A stretch of DNA of 64,000 bases from Symbiodinium natans (Eukaryota > Sar > Dinophyceae > Suessiales > Symbiodiniaceae): the NCBI GenBank assembly GCA_905221605.1, contig CAJNDS010000240.1, forward strand, positions 65,420-129,419, written 5' to 3'. Position 1 is the stretch's first letter. Each line of letters opens with the position of its first letter. The translations under genes and the position numbers were made by a program. Below the pieces are notes generated by a model. It did no database searches. It had not been told where the DNA came from and was given only the letters and a program-made list of their open reading frames with translations. Shown one piece after another: positions 43,726-55,158 of the stretch.

Positions 43726-44785
43726 AAGGAGTTCACGGGGGGGTAAGGGGGGGCAGGGGATTAAGAGGGTGGGAGGGTGTAAGGGGGAGGGGGGGCAAGA
43801 GGCGGGGCAAGAGGGGGGGGGGGGTGGGGGCTAAAGGGGCTGTATGGGGCATGTCAGAGGGTGGTAAGAGGGAGGTAAAAAAGGAGGGTCAAAGCTTCTA
43901 TTTGGAACTGTAAGCCCTAGTTTTACTAATCCCATCCAAACCTTTTGGGTTTGACCATACTGGAAACTGCTGTGTTGTTGGCGGTCTGCTGTATCCTTCG
44001 ATAGTCTACTAGGTGACCTGAACTCCTGGGGCGTAACCCCTGCAAACTTTCTGCCATCTGAAGTAGTCCCCGCAGTCTTCGCGTAGTACGTACTAACCGG
44101 GTTTCAAAAAAAGCCCTCAACCCCAAAAGCCCTCGAAACGCTTCTTTGTGCGCTGCAGTGGGCTCCAACGAACAAGGAGGCACGCTGGCCTTCTCGTAGC
44201 TTCTCAGCCTTTACCACGTCGCGCCGTTAGCTGCCATGGAAAGGTGTTTCTTTTGTCCCTTGGTTCCCTTGCAGCTCTCTTTGTGCAACGAGATCCTACA
44301 CCGGAACTAGGCTTGCGCTTGGGAGAGGCTACCACTTGACGATGACAGCTTTTGCCGAGTCCTGGTCCTATCACATTCTGGGGCCCGGGGACGTAGCCGT
44401 GGCTATGCGGCCATTCTCTTAAAAGCTGCCTTGCCGAGCTACATATACCATCTTGAACCTCTCTCTCGACGGCGGCTATGGAGGATGGTGTCCGGCCGGG
44501 GTTCTGGGACTTCAGAGTCAGCAACTCTCAAATCAGCAGGTCCCTTGATTCCTGGCGCATCTGTCTTGAGTTTGTGTGGAGGGCATGTCTGAGACGCACT
44601 TTGAAATCGTCAAGTCGAAGAAGAGGAAGCAGGTTTCGGTTGCCAATTTCCACTTCAACATGCCGGAAGCAGGCCCCAGCTCCTGCTAGAATGCCCCAGA
44701 GTTTTGTGGCCTTGTGAAAGTCGGGAAGGCTGCTTAAGGACTGCCAGGGAATGAATGCGACGGACCAAAGCTAGTGCCGAGCCTA
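43726..44785. other. Region without a supported gene
   Basis: Starts with a G/A-rich low-complexity stretch (43735-43890). The rest has short conflicting frames on both strands with no motif. Confidence 0.45.
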
Positions 44786-45193
44786 CTAGGGCACAAAGGC
44801 GTATTTTGCTGTGCACGGCTTCAACAGCTCTAAGGGCTCTTCTTCATCCTCAAGTTTTTTTGGGACATTTGAAGCGATCTCAAGTGTGATGTTGGTGCAT
44901 GGCAGAAACCCCTCTAGCAGTTTGAGCAGGTCACAAGGCTTTACGTTGCATAGGCGGGCACATTGGATGAGGAGCTGAGTGAAGCGCCTTTTCCTGGAAT
45001 CTGTGTCGATGGCACATGATGGCTGCCATGCTGTCCAGGTGCAGCTCCGTTTCGTCTTATAGGTGCGTCCTTGTGACTTACGCCTGGGCTCCTGCTCTCG
45101 CCCAATGCCCCTTATATACATCGCTGGGGCGGTAACTTGGCAGTAGCCTAGCGGCCCTGGCGCCTCTCTGTTGGGTGGAGCAAGCAATACCAC
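44786..45193 (-). CDS. Candidate terminal exon, unrecognised (minus strand)
   Basis: The C-terminal half of this minus frame looks like true protein: RRFTQLLIQCARLCNVKPCD, then helical Leu-rich and acidic stretches, ending CTAKYAFVP with stop TAG. An acceptor-like ATTCCAG precedes the good part at about 44997, so the real exon is likely about 44786-44994, with the upstream half intronic. No family is recognised. An Ile/Leu-rich helical repeat protein is conceivable. Confidence 0.4.
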   Translation of the reverse strand: MVLLAPPNREAPGPLGYCQVTAPAMYIRGIGREQEPRRKSQGRTYKTKRSCTWTAWQPSCAIDTDSRKRRFTQLLIQCARLCNVKPCDLLKLLEGFLPCTNITLEIASNVPKKLEDEEEPLELLKPCTAKYAFVP

Positions 45194-47139
45194 GCTGCGC
45201 CGGCGTGGCCGAGATCGTGATCAGACGCCGAGCAAGGCTCTGAGCCCCCAACATTCATACCCGAATCACCCTAATAACCCCTAAAATGGTTCAGCGCCCC
45301 CATGAATGCTGCGCAACCTTGGCCGGCCTTCCCCTAAACCCTAAACCCTGAACCCTAAACCCTAAACCTTGCCCTTTCCCCAGCTCCACTTCCTAAAGGC
45401 TCATCAATGAGAGTCCGCAGAGAGGACGGTCGCAACCTGCGGCTCCCCCACTGCTGATTCTGAAGCGCTCCTGCTAGACAGCTTGGGGAGGGTTTAGGGT
45501 TTAGGGTTTAGGGTTTAGGGTTTAGGGTTTAGGGTTTAGGGTTTAGGGTTTAGGGTTTAGGGTTTAGGGTTTAGGGTTTAGGGTTTAGGGTTTAGGGGAG
45601 CCAAGCTGACAGGCCTTCCGCCCCTATCGCAACTCTTCTGCACTGTTCAACACCCTTGCAAAATCGCACTCGGACGCACCCCAAAAGCTGGCTGTTGCTT
45701 CGGGAGTCAGGGGTTCAACTAGCACTTAAGGCTCCGCCAACTGGAGCTGCTTTAGCTTATTAAAGTCGACGGAGAGACGCTAGATCTCTATGAGGTCTTT
45801 GACCTCTTATAGCGCGACTCTCATAAGATGGGCAACAGAAAGCAAAGCGTCAAAGGTCGCCGAAACAGCAGCTGCAAAAGAAAGCAAAAGGCAGCTTTAA
45901 GCAGACGGCTCGCATGGCCCTCAGCATGCAGTGTGTGTGAAGTGCAGCAGTTGCGACACAACCTTAAGCAAAAAGACCCTAAACCCCATGCATAGGGTGC
46001 CCATGAACAGCCCTGAACCCTTAACCCATTTGTGCCTGTTGACCTGCCACGGCCTCCGCTCTGACAATGCTGTCGCGGCAGCGTGAGTTCCTCTGAAGAC
46101 CGCAACTGGACTGCTTGGAGCCCCACGCTTGCAGTCAGAGCTGGAGAAGCGCCGTAAAAATCCTTAAAAAAAAAAACAAAAACGCCTTCTACAGCTTCCT
46201 TCGCGTCCCACTCTTAGTTCGAGCTTTTGCTAGTCACTTGAGGCAGGTTGGAGGGCCCTCCTAGCCATGTGGCTTTGGGTTGTGGCACGTGCGGCTCGAA
46301 GCCTCTATGAGGGGTCTGGGGTCTAGGGTTCAGGGTGTCGACAGAGTCTTCGCAAGAAAATAGAGGGATCTGTGAGCGCGCGATGTTAGACGCCGAGTGA
46401 GCGCCCTGGGGGCGGAATCATGCGGCTGTCTGAAGAGGGAATGCCTGGCACGTTGCAGGAAGCCGTTCGCAGGGTTCGCACATATCGTCCCTCAAATCGT
46501 GACCTGAAGACCTCATGCTAGAGTCCCTTATGCAAGGACAAGCTCAAAGCACGAAAAGCTGCCCTGCCCGGTCTCAGTCTCAACTTGTTGCCGCTCTGCG
46601 AGCCCAGAATCCTTGCCTGGTGTCAGAGTCGAGCGGCCCCAAGGCCCTCGTTCTTCTTATCATCCCTAAGCCCTAAACCCTAAACCCTAAACCCGGCCCT
46701 AAACCCACCAAGGCCTCCAGTCAGGTAAGAGTTGCTGCAGGTGTTCGGGTGCAGGGACCTGGGCCGTGGCCTGAGGCCCCCGCAAGTTCCAGCTCAGCCA
46801 CAAAGAGCTTCGCCCCCACATCCTTGCGCCTCTGGCGTGCGAGGTTGTAGAAGGACACCCTTCTCATAGGCATCGCAGCTGCTGTGAAGAGCTCCTTCGG
46901 GAGCTCATGTGACGGGCTTGCGGGGCACCTCTCCGAGGTGGTGTCGCAGTCAGAGGCACCGGCACCACGCGGCGCGTCTTGCAGCCTGTCAGGTGGGCGA
47001 GCTCTTGAATCAGGAAGCACCTTCTTCGAACTTAGTATCTGAGAGGATGACCTCTAACCTTTGAGTTATGTGCCGTCCCACCCTAGTTGAAAGGTTAACC
47101 TTCTTGGGGCCAGGGTATTCAGCAACTGAGATTATGAGG
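45194..47139. other. Intergenic with telomere-type arrays
   Basis: Holds telomere-type arrays near 45330-45375, 45488-45598 and 46668-46697. The minus frame at 46721-47020 has a short plausible part (MPMRRVSFYNLARQRRKDVG) but no other support. Confidence 0.45.
45488..45598 (+). repeat. Interstitial telomere-type array (TTTAGGG)n, about 15 copies
   Basis: Perfect 7-bp tandem repeat with G-rich strand on +. Confidence 0.97.
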
Positions 47140-48850
47140 CCATGCATGGCTTAGCATGCACGCCATGTCTTGACAATGCGCTGCTCTGACAAGGACTAGC
47201 ACAGGCATCCTTTGTCTTATAGTAACTTAGTTGGGTTTTCAGACTTTTGTCCGCTGGTGGATGTGAAGGGGACATGGGTCCCACTTGTCGCCAAGCAATC
47301 CAGAATTTTGCCTTTGATGCGGCCAGGCCAGCTGAGGAAACCGCCTCAACCTTAAATCCCCATCCCCCACCCACACCCAAAAAGCTGAACAAAGGGATAA
47401 GGACTCCCAGGCCGCGCACCTCCAACGCCCTACCATGATGGGCTGTAGCCCTCGACGTTTGCTTCCTTAAAGCAGATCTCCTCACAGCGCGATGTAGCTG
47501 ATAGACCGCTGGCCCTGGATGCCTAAACTGTGCTTGTAAGCCCCATCTCCTAAACCTGAAGCAGTTCTAGGGGTCTTGTGTCCGGCGTGGCCTCTGCTTG
47601 CGCCTCATCGTTTTCACCACCTTGGGCCGGCCCATCGGGCCAACAAGCCTGGACGGTCTGATGCTCCTTTGCAAGGAACCCTTCGATTGTCGGAACCTCC
47701 GAGCTCCGTCGTAGTTTGCCCCTGCCCGGATGCTTGGAATGCGGACGACGCCATGTGCGGCGACATGTGGCGATGTGTTGGAGGCTCTTAACCCTAGAAA
47801 TGCTATAGTCCTGAGCCTTTGGAGCAATGAGCCTTTGGATATTGCGGGAAGCAGAGGTAATCAGGGGACTTTGATGATTACCCAAATGCTCCTATGTAGT
47901 ACCTTTTTGGGGCAGTATACTAGAATCCCCTATACCTAACCCAAAAAGGAACTACATTGGAGCCTTCGGGTAATGCCAACAGCCAGGCGGGCAAGGGACT
48001 AACGGCAAGGGTGGGGAGGGCGAGACAGGCGGGACAGAGACGAGCTAGGTGCCAGTCGCGAGTGCGTCTCCGTGCAGACTTTGAAGGGCGCCGTGAGAGG
48101 CAACGCTGCACCTGGCTCGACTTCTCGCGCAACACACTTTGCTACGACGCTCTTCTCTAACCAGGGCGAGCCCTTGCTTCTCCCTACCCTGCAAGTGACG
48201 TGCATGTTCTGGTTGCCACTCGGGCTGGCCATGGTTCACGGAAGGAATCGCTTGGCAAAGCTGGTCACATCTGTGTGTTGCTCGCCGCTGGTTCACTCTT
48301 GCGTCGTTGTTGGTGTCCGTCCCAGACCGTCAGAAATTGGTTCTTTCGCCCAGTGCCGACGCTTCAGTGTGTGCTATGAAGAGGTCTTGCTAGAAATACT
48401 GTCTTGAATGCGACAGGCTGTGCGAGGATGTGGCGTTGCAAGAATCTGCTCACATGTCCCTGACCAGGGACGACTGCACGGTGCCGGAGCCACAGCAGCA
48501 CTGGCAGGGAAAACTCTGCACGTCGACGCCGCCACGCAGTGCGGCCATCCACTTGTCATGCCGCGGCGCACGTGCCTCCTTGGTGCATGAGCTCAATGAC
48601 GGGTCCCTGCTGGAGTGCTGAGAGGACATGCTTCTGACGTTAAGGTTCCATGGCCCGTGGGACTCTGTCGCACTCTGGGGTCGTCAGCCAAAGCATGTCA
48701 TCGGCCTGTCTTTTCTTCGATCCTTTTCGGTCTGCGGATAGGTGCTTGTCGCAACATGGCCTTCCTTTTGAGCGCTTGGAGCTTGAATCTCCCGACTTGG
48801 CACCAGCGTGGCCTAACTGGTGCAACTGCCTGGCGGGTAGTAGTCGCTTG
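47140..48850. repeat. Segmental duplication unit A1
   Basis: Near-identical to 49355-51000 (offset about 2221 bp at the left, 2153 bp at the right). Starts around GCCATGTCTTGACAATGCGC. It carries a 96-bp inverted-repeat element at 47878-47973 that the second unit lacks. After about 48840 the units diverge to low similarity. Open frames in the unit are short, overlap on both strands and show no family motif, so coding status is unclear. Confidence 0.9.
47878..47973. mobile_element. Inverted-repeat element present in A1, absent in A2
   Basis: The left arm is TTACCCAAATGCTCCTATGT then AGTACCTTTTTGGG. The reverse complement of the right arm is TTACCCGAAGGCTCCAATGT then AGTTCCTTTTTGGG. The arms are about 35 bp, the element 96 bp. 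In the paralogue the site reads GATGAGTAATGCC (50120-50130), with no insert. Confidence 0.85.
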
Positions 48851-49354
48851 TCGTGGCGTATCACCAGGGTCTTGGGGGGTTGTAGTCGCTGTAGTCGAGG
48901 ATGACCTCGCGTGCACTTCATCCTCTTGATCTGTGCGAAGGCTGCCGTCGCTGTAAGCAGGGTGGCCCGCTCATAGTGGCAAAGAAGCTGAAGCTGAGAC
49001 ATGGAAGCATGTAGCGGCTCAGCACGCACAACACAGTGTCCCGACAACGCTCTTGTCTGACGAGGGCTAGCATGTGCTAGCGCGCGCTTTGCCCAACTTG
49101 ATAGGCTGCACATGCACTGGTTTGCAGGGGGCGATCCGAACGTGAGTTTCTTCTTCGGCTGGGCAAGGTTCACCGAAGGAACCGCAGGACACGGAGAACA
49201 CTCATTCATTTCTGTCGCGTGTCGCCTCTGGTCCTTGTCACAGGCGTGCACCACTCCGAGGTGCCCCTGTACTAGTGAAATCAGCGGCCTGCAGCGCTCT
49301 GCAGCCTGTGACACAGCGCGCCCGCCAGTCATCAGGTCATGAAGCAGCCTGCTT
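48851..49354. other. Linker between duplication units
   Basis: A diverged relative of the 51.0-51.3 kb sequence: shares GTCGAGGA-GACCT, CACTTCATCCTCTTGATCTG and GCGAAGGCTGCCGTCGCT. It suggests an older duplication round. Confidence 0.6.
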
Positions 49355-51000
49355 ATGAGACCGTGCATGTCTTAACTTGCATGCCATGTCTTGACAATGC
49401 GCTGCTCTGACAAGGACTAGCACAGGCATCCTTTGTCTTACAATAACTTAGTTGGGTTTTCAGACTTTTGTCCGCTGGTGGGTGTGAAGGGGACATGGCC
49501 CCCACTTGTCGCCAAGCAATCCAGGATCTTGCCTTTGATGCGGCCAGGCCATCTGAGGAAACCGCCTCAACCTTAAATCCTCATCCCCCACCCACACCCA
49601 AAAAACTGAACAAAGGGATAAGCCATCCCAGGCCGCGCACCTCCAACGCCCTACCATGATGGGCTGTAGCCCTCGACGTTTGCTTCCTTAAAGCAGATCT
49701 CCTCAAAGCAGATCTCCTCACAGCACGATGTAGCTGATAGACCGCTGGCCCTGGATGCCTAAGACCTGCTTATAAGCCCCATCCGAAACTTGAAGCAGTT
49801 CTGGGGATTCTAGGGGTCTTGCGTCCGGCGCGGCCCTTTGCCTGAAACCCCATCCTCTTCAATACCTTGCGCCGGCCCATCGGGCCAACAAGCCCGGACG
49901 GTCTGATGCTCCTTTGCAAGGAACCCTTCGATTGTCGGAACCTCCAAGCTCCGTCGTAGTTTGCCTGTGCCCGGACGCTGGGAATGCGGACGACGCCATG
50001 TGCGGCGACATGTGGCGATGTGTCGGAGGCTCTTAACCCTATAAATACAAAAGTCCTGAGCCTTTGGAGCAATGAGCCTTTGGATATTGCGGGAAGCAGA
50101 GCCAAGCAACGGACTTTGATGAGTAATGCCAGCAGCCAGGCGGGCAAGGGACTAACGGCAAGGGTGGGGAGGGCGAGACAGGCGGGACAGAGACGAGCTA
50201 GGTGCCAGTCGCGAGTTTGTCTCCGTGCAGACTTTGAAGGGCGTCGCGAGAGGCAACGCTGCACCTGGCTCGACTTCTCGCGCAACACACTTTGCTACGA
50301 CGCTCTTCTCTAACCAGGGCGAGCCCTTGCTTCTCCCTACCCTGCAAGTGACGTGCATGTTCTGGTTGCCACTCGGGCTGGCCATGGTTCACGGAAGGAA
50401 TCGCTTGGCAAAGCTGGTCACATCTGTGTGTTGCTCGCCGCTGGTTCACTCTTGCGTCGTTGTTGGTGTCCGTCCCAGACCGTCAGAAATTGGTTCTTTC
50501 GCCCAGTGCCGACGCTTCAGTGTGTGCTATGAAGAGGTCTTGCTAGAAATACTGTCTTGAATGCGACAGGCTGTGCGAGGATGTGGCGTTGCAAGAATAT
50601 GCTCACATGTCCCTGACCAGGGACGACTGCACGGTGCCGGAGCCACAGCAGCACTGGCAGGGAAAACTCTGCACGTCGACGCCGCCACGCAGTGCGGCCA
50701 TCCACTTGTCATGCCGCGGCGCACGTGCCTCCTTGGTGCATGAGCTCAATGACGGGTCCCTGCTGGAGTGCTGAGAGGACATGCTTCTGACGTTAAGGTT
50801 CCATGGCCCGTGGGACTCTGTCGCACTCTGGGGTCGTCAGCCAAAGCATGTCATCGGCCTGTCTTTTCTTCGATCCTTTTCGGTCTGCGGATAGGTGCTT
50901 GTCGCAACATGGCCTTCCTTTTGAGCGCTTGGAGCTTGAATCTCCCGACTTGGCACCAGCGTGGCCTAACTGCTGCAACTGCCTGGCGGGTAGTGACTTG
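49355..51000. repeat. Segmental duplication unit A2
   Basis: Second copy of unit A1 without the 96-bp element. It has a small local duplication of AAGCAGATCTCCTCA at about 49691-49720. Confidence 0.9.
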
Positions 51001-52566
51001 TTCATGTGCTACTATTTCTAGTGCTTAGCTCGCGGTGATACACCTGGGTTTGGGGGGGCTGTAGTGACTGTAGTCGAGGAGGACCTTGCATGCACTTCAT
51101 CCTCTTGATCTGTGCGAAGGCTGCCGTCGCTCTACGCTGGGTGGCCTGAAGAATGGCACAGAAGCCGAGACAACGAAGCCATGTGGAGCCAGCGTGGTAG
51201 GCACGGCACAATGTGACGACAACGCTCTTCTCTGACCAGGGCGAGCGCTTGCTTCTCCCTACCATGCAAGTGATGTGCATGTTCTGGTTGCCAGATAGGC
51301 CGGCTGACCGTGAGCTGCTTCTCGGGCTGGCCACAGTTCACGGAAGGAATCGCTGGGCAGGGCTGGTCACATCTGCATGCTGCTCGCCGCTGGTTCACTC
51401 TTGCTTCGCTGTTGGTGTCCGCCAGTTGTCCGCCGCAGACGGTTTCATTGTTCAGCCAGTGCCGACGCTTCAGTGTGTGCTATGAAGAACTCCTGCTAGA
51501 AGTACTGTCTTGAATGCGACAGGTTGGCGGCGCATCTCTGGGAGGATGCGGTGTTGTAAGATTATTTTCGCCTTTTTCTTGCCAAGGGCTCACTGCGGAG
51601 CCACAGCAGCACTGGCAGGGAAAACTCTGCACGTCGACGCCGCCACGCAGTGCGGCCATCCACTTGTCATGCCGCGGCGCACGTGCCTCCTTGGTGCATG
51701 AGCTCAATGACGGGTCCCTGCTGGAGTGCTGAGAGGACATGCTTCTGACGTTAAGGTTCCATGGCCCGTGGGACTCTGTCGCACTCTGGGGTCGTCAGCC
51801 AAAGCATGTCATCGGCCTGTCTTTTCTTCGATCCTTTTCGGTCTGCGGATAGGTGCTTGTCGCAACATGGCCTTCCTTTTGAGCGCTTGGAGCTTGAATC
51901 TCCCGACTTGGCACCAGCGTGGCCTAACTGCTGCAACTGCCTGGCGGGTAGTGACTTGTTCATGTGCTACTATTTCTAGTGCTTAGCTCGCGGTGATACA
52001 CCTGGGTTTGGGGGGGCTGTAGTGACTGTAGTCGAGGAGGACCTTGCATGCACTTCATCCTCTTGATCTGTGCGAAGGCTGCCGTCGCTCTACGCTGGGT
52101 GGCCTGAAGAATGGCACAGAAGCCGAGACAACGAAGCCATGTGGAGCCAGCGTGGTAGGCACGGCACAATGTGACGACAACGCTCTTCTCTGACCAGGGC
52201 GAGCGCTTGCTTCTCCCTACCATGCAAGTGATGTGCATGTTCTGGTTGCCAGATAGGCCGGCTGACCGTGAGCTGCTTCTCGGGCTGGCCACAGTTCACG
52301 GAAGGAATCGCTGGGCAGGGCTGGTCACATCTGCATGCTGCTCGCCGCTGGTTCACTCTTGCTTCGCTGTTGGTGTCCGCCAGTTGTCCGCCGCAGACGG
52401 TTTCATTGTTCAGCCAGTGCCGACGCTTCAGTGTGCGCTATGAAGAACTCCTGCTAGAAGTACTGTCTTGAATGCGACAGGCTGGCGGCGCATCTCTGGG
52501 AGGATGTGGTGTTGTAAGATTGTTTTCGCCTTTTTCTTGCCAAGGGCTCACTCCACGGGCGTGCCG
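50640..52566. repeat. 958-bp tandem duplication, two near-identical units plus a partial third
   Basis: Unit 1 is 50640-51597 and unit 2 is 51598-52566. Both start at GAGCCACAGCAGCACTGGCA and are nearly identical along their length. A third start of the same unit at 52567 continues to about 52700 and then diverges. The same phrase occurs at 48487 in A1. Confidence 0.92.
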
Positions 52567-53200
52567 GAGCCACAGCAGCACTGGCAGGGAAAACTTTGCA
52601 CGCCGACGCCGCCACGCAGTGCAGCCATCCACTTGTCATGCCGCGGCGCACGTCCCTCCTTGGTGCATGAGCTCAATGACGGGTCCCTGCTGGAGTACTG
52701 AGAAGACATGCTTTTCATACCGCACTGCACGTGCCTCCTTGGTGCATGAGCTCGTCATTGGCGCGTTGTTGCTGGAGTGTTCCATTTTCGGGGAGATTTG
52801 CCCTTTTTTTGCAACCGGGTCGACATGCGCATTCGTTCGTGAAGGCTTTTCCCAGCAACTGGAATCACACCTGAGGGAGCAGAAGTCTCGCTTGGGATTC
52901 ACATCCACACATTCGCCTAACAAAGCCATGTACCTCGATACTGCAATGCTGAGACAAGCCTGCGAACCCTCCTGCAGCTTCATGCAGCTCACTGGAAACA
53001 CGTGCAACCCCGTAGTTAACAGCAGCCGACTGGAGCAACGAGAATGGGTCCTTGCAAGAAGGCTTCAGATTGCTGCAAGAGGCGGACTCAACCACCCAGG
53101 CCCAAGCTTGCAGCGGTTTCGGGTTCAGGGTTTAGGGGTACCAGCAGCTGCTTTTTCTGGCATTCCCCACCCAGCCCAGATGGAAAAAAGGGTTTAGGGA
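52567..53200 (+). other. Partial third tandem unit and diverged flank
   Basis: Repeat-unit sequence to about 52700, followed by an imperfect second copy of the GCACGTGCCTCCTTGGTGCA phrase at about 52728. A frame runs through 52472-53197 but mixes repeat and unique sequence. No motif was recognised. Confidence 0.5.
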
Positions 53201-54585
53201 GCTTTCTTTGAACACCTGTTGCAATGTCCCGAACGTCGGACCGCCTCCTCTCCCTCTCTTCGGGCTAAAAAGTGGATTCCGATGTTAACGTTACGGCGCG
53301 TCACCTGAGGGGAGACTCTCGCAGATGGCGGAGGCACCGTCAAATCTTTTCTTCACAAAGTCGAAGCCACTTCTAGGATTCGACGTGGTTCCCTTGCAGG
53401 GACACCTGAACTGGAACTGGGACCCTTTGTATGTTGCTACGGACCTTCAGCTTGGAGAGCATGATTTGGAAGCTGTTCTGAGGGTTACACCTTGACCCTC
53501 CCAAGATTATGCCATGGTTTCTAGAGATTCGGGGGGGCTCAGCTCATTGGCTCACTAAGTCTGTGAACACACGATGAACAACAGAGAGAAGACGATCTGT
53601 TTGAAGGCCAGTTGCGCTCTAAGGCTGGCCTCCTCACATCGGGGCGCGCTCGTGAAAGCCAAAGGAAATATGGGGGGAACCTAAACCCCAAACCCGAAAC
53701 CCGAAACCCTAAACCCCCGAAACCCTAAGGATCTTAAGGTGAGCTTCTGAGGAAGAAGACCCTCTTTGTGAGGATGACTTCGGCGTGGGCTTTTCACAGG
53801 CAAGGCCGGCAAGGCTCCTCCTACGTCCTCTGAATCCTACACCAAGGGTGCGCGCCTCTCTCGCTGACGCTCGGCAGGCGCTGTGCCGCCTTCATTGCAC
53901 CGGCTCGATGGCGGTCTAGAGGACGAGGAGCTGGTGGAGTGGGAGCCGCAGAGCTGCCCTGCTGCGAAAGCAAACTTGGGGAGTTTAGGGTTTAGGGTTT
54001 AGGGTTTAGGGTTTAGGGTTTGTGGTCTTGGCCGCCTGCCCGCACACACTTGCGTCTTGCATCGCGCGCGGATCTGAAGGGCGCGTCTCACACCGGGCAC
54101 CGGGGCACTTTTTTGCAAGCCCCCCAGAATCAACCCCATAAGGGGCCTTTCTAAGGGGTTATAGGGCATAATATAGCCCGTCCTGGTCCCGGCTGAAGCA
54201 ACTTCGTAGGCACCGCAGTCACCGGAGAAGCCGAAGAGGAGCGGCTGGGGAGCCATCAGTGCAAGAGCGCCTTGCCAGGCCGGGCCTTAAAGGATAGGCC
54301 CTTAAAGGGCCCTTAAGGACATTTTGTATGTGCCCTTAATGGGCTTAAGGGGATCAGATGTAGGAAGATTCTTCAAAGGGTTTAAGGCCAACCTGGTGGA
54401 AATTGAGCTTCCGAGCTCCATTTTCTTTCTGAGGCCTGCGCCTTCCGAACATGCCACGTGCCTCAAGCCTTAAGCCACGTTCTTCCCCTCGTGCTGTGGA
54501 CCCAAGAGCGGTTCTCTCCAGACGATTTTGCAAGCTAAGTAAGCTACAGGAAAATCCGGCAGCCGCCATTTGAGTCTAGGCCCTC
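53201..54585. other. Intergenic with telomere-type repeat
   Basis: CCCTAAA-like words at 53680-53725, a short (TTTAGGG)n array at 53984-54020 and the 60-bp dispersed element at 54124-54183. CCCTTAAGGGCC-type palindromic words occur at 54285-54355. Confidence 0.5.
54124..54183 (+). repeat. Dispersed 60-bp element, copy 2
   Basis: Relative of 28716-28777: AACCCCATAAGGGGCCTTTC, then GGGGTTATAGGGCATAATAT and AGCCC. Confidence 0.65.
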
Positions 54586-55158
54586 ATGCAAGGTTCCATT
54601 AGCCGACTCCCTGGGAGGCTCCATCTTTGCAGGCAGAGACTCCGACACAGCCCTTTTGAGCCTTCGCTGCCCTCGAATAGCCAGTTATTTTGGCAAGCTT
54701 CGTCTCCTTGCCGAAGGGTTGAGGACCCGGACCCCATCGAAGGCCTTCGGGCTCTGCGCTTCTTCTCGCCTTTCTCTCTTCGCCTTCGGGTCGTCCGGGC
54801 TTCCCTCTTTGGGGGAGCGCTCCGGGGCCCTGTCTGTGTTCTATGTATGGCTGTTAAGGCCTACAAGGGCCTCAAGTCTCTGATCTACCATCAGTGCCCC
54901 CTAGCACAAGCTGCGCCCTCTCTAAGGTTCAGAGCCACGCAGAGCCTCCCCTCAATTGGGGCGCCACGTTTCCGCACGGGGAAGCCGCCACGCACAGAAA
55001 GCTCGACGCACCTCCTCATACTTTCTGCCATCTCCCGTGCCTTACTGAGATGGCACGCCTGGCAGGCGCGGCTGCTGATGCCTGCAGATGCGGCAGCAGA
55101 GCCGTTTCTGATGCCTTCCATGGAATCCATGGACGTGGCGATTCATGAAGGGGATTAG
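54586..55158 (+). CDS. Open frame of 190 codons, weak support
   Basis: A long + frame from MQGSISRLPGRLHLCRQRLR to a stop after AIHEGD. The composition is rich in Arg, Ser, Leu and Pro, as expected by chance in GC-rich DNA. Competing frames overlap on both strands. No domain or splice signal supports it. Reported because of its length only. Confidence 0.15.
   Translation: MQGSISRLPGRLHLCRQRLRHSPFEPSLPSNSQLFWQASSPCRRVEDPDPIEGLRALRFFSPFSLRLRVVRASLFGGALRGPVCVLCMAVKAYKGLKSLIYHQCPLAQAAPSLRFRATQSLPSIGAPRFRTGKPPRTESSTHLLILSAISRALLRWHAWQARLLMPADAAAEPFLMPSMESMDVAIHEGD

Noticed and set aside
48640-49368. A 242-codon minus-strand frame in the tandem duplication
   Set aside because: The other copies do not keep it at full length and it shows no domain; more likely chance in GC-rich DNA.
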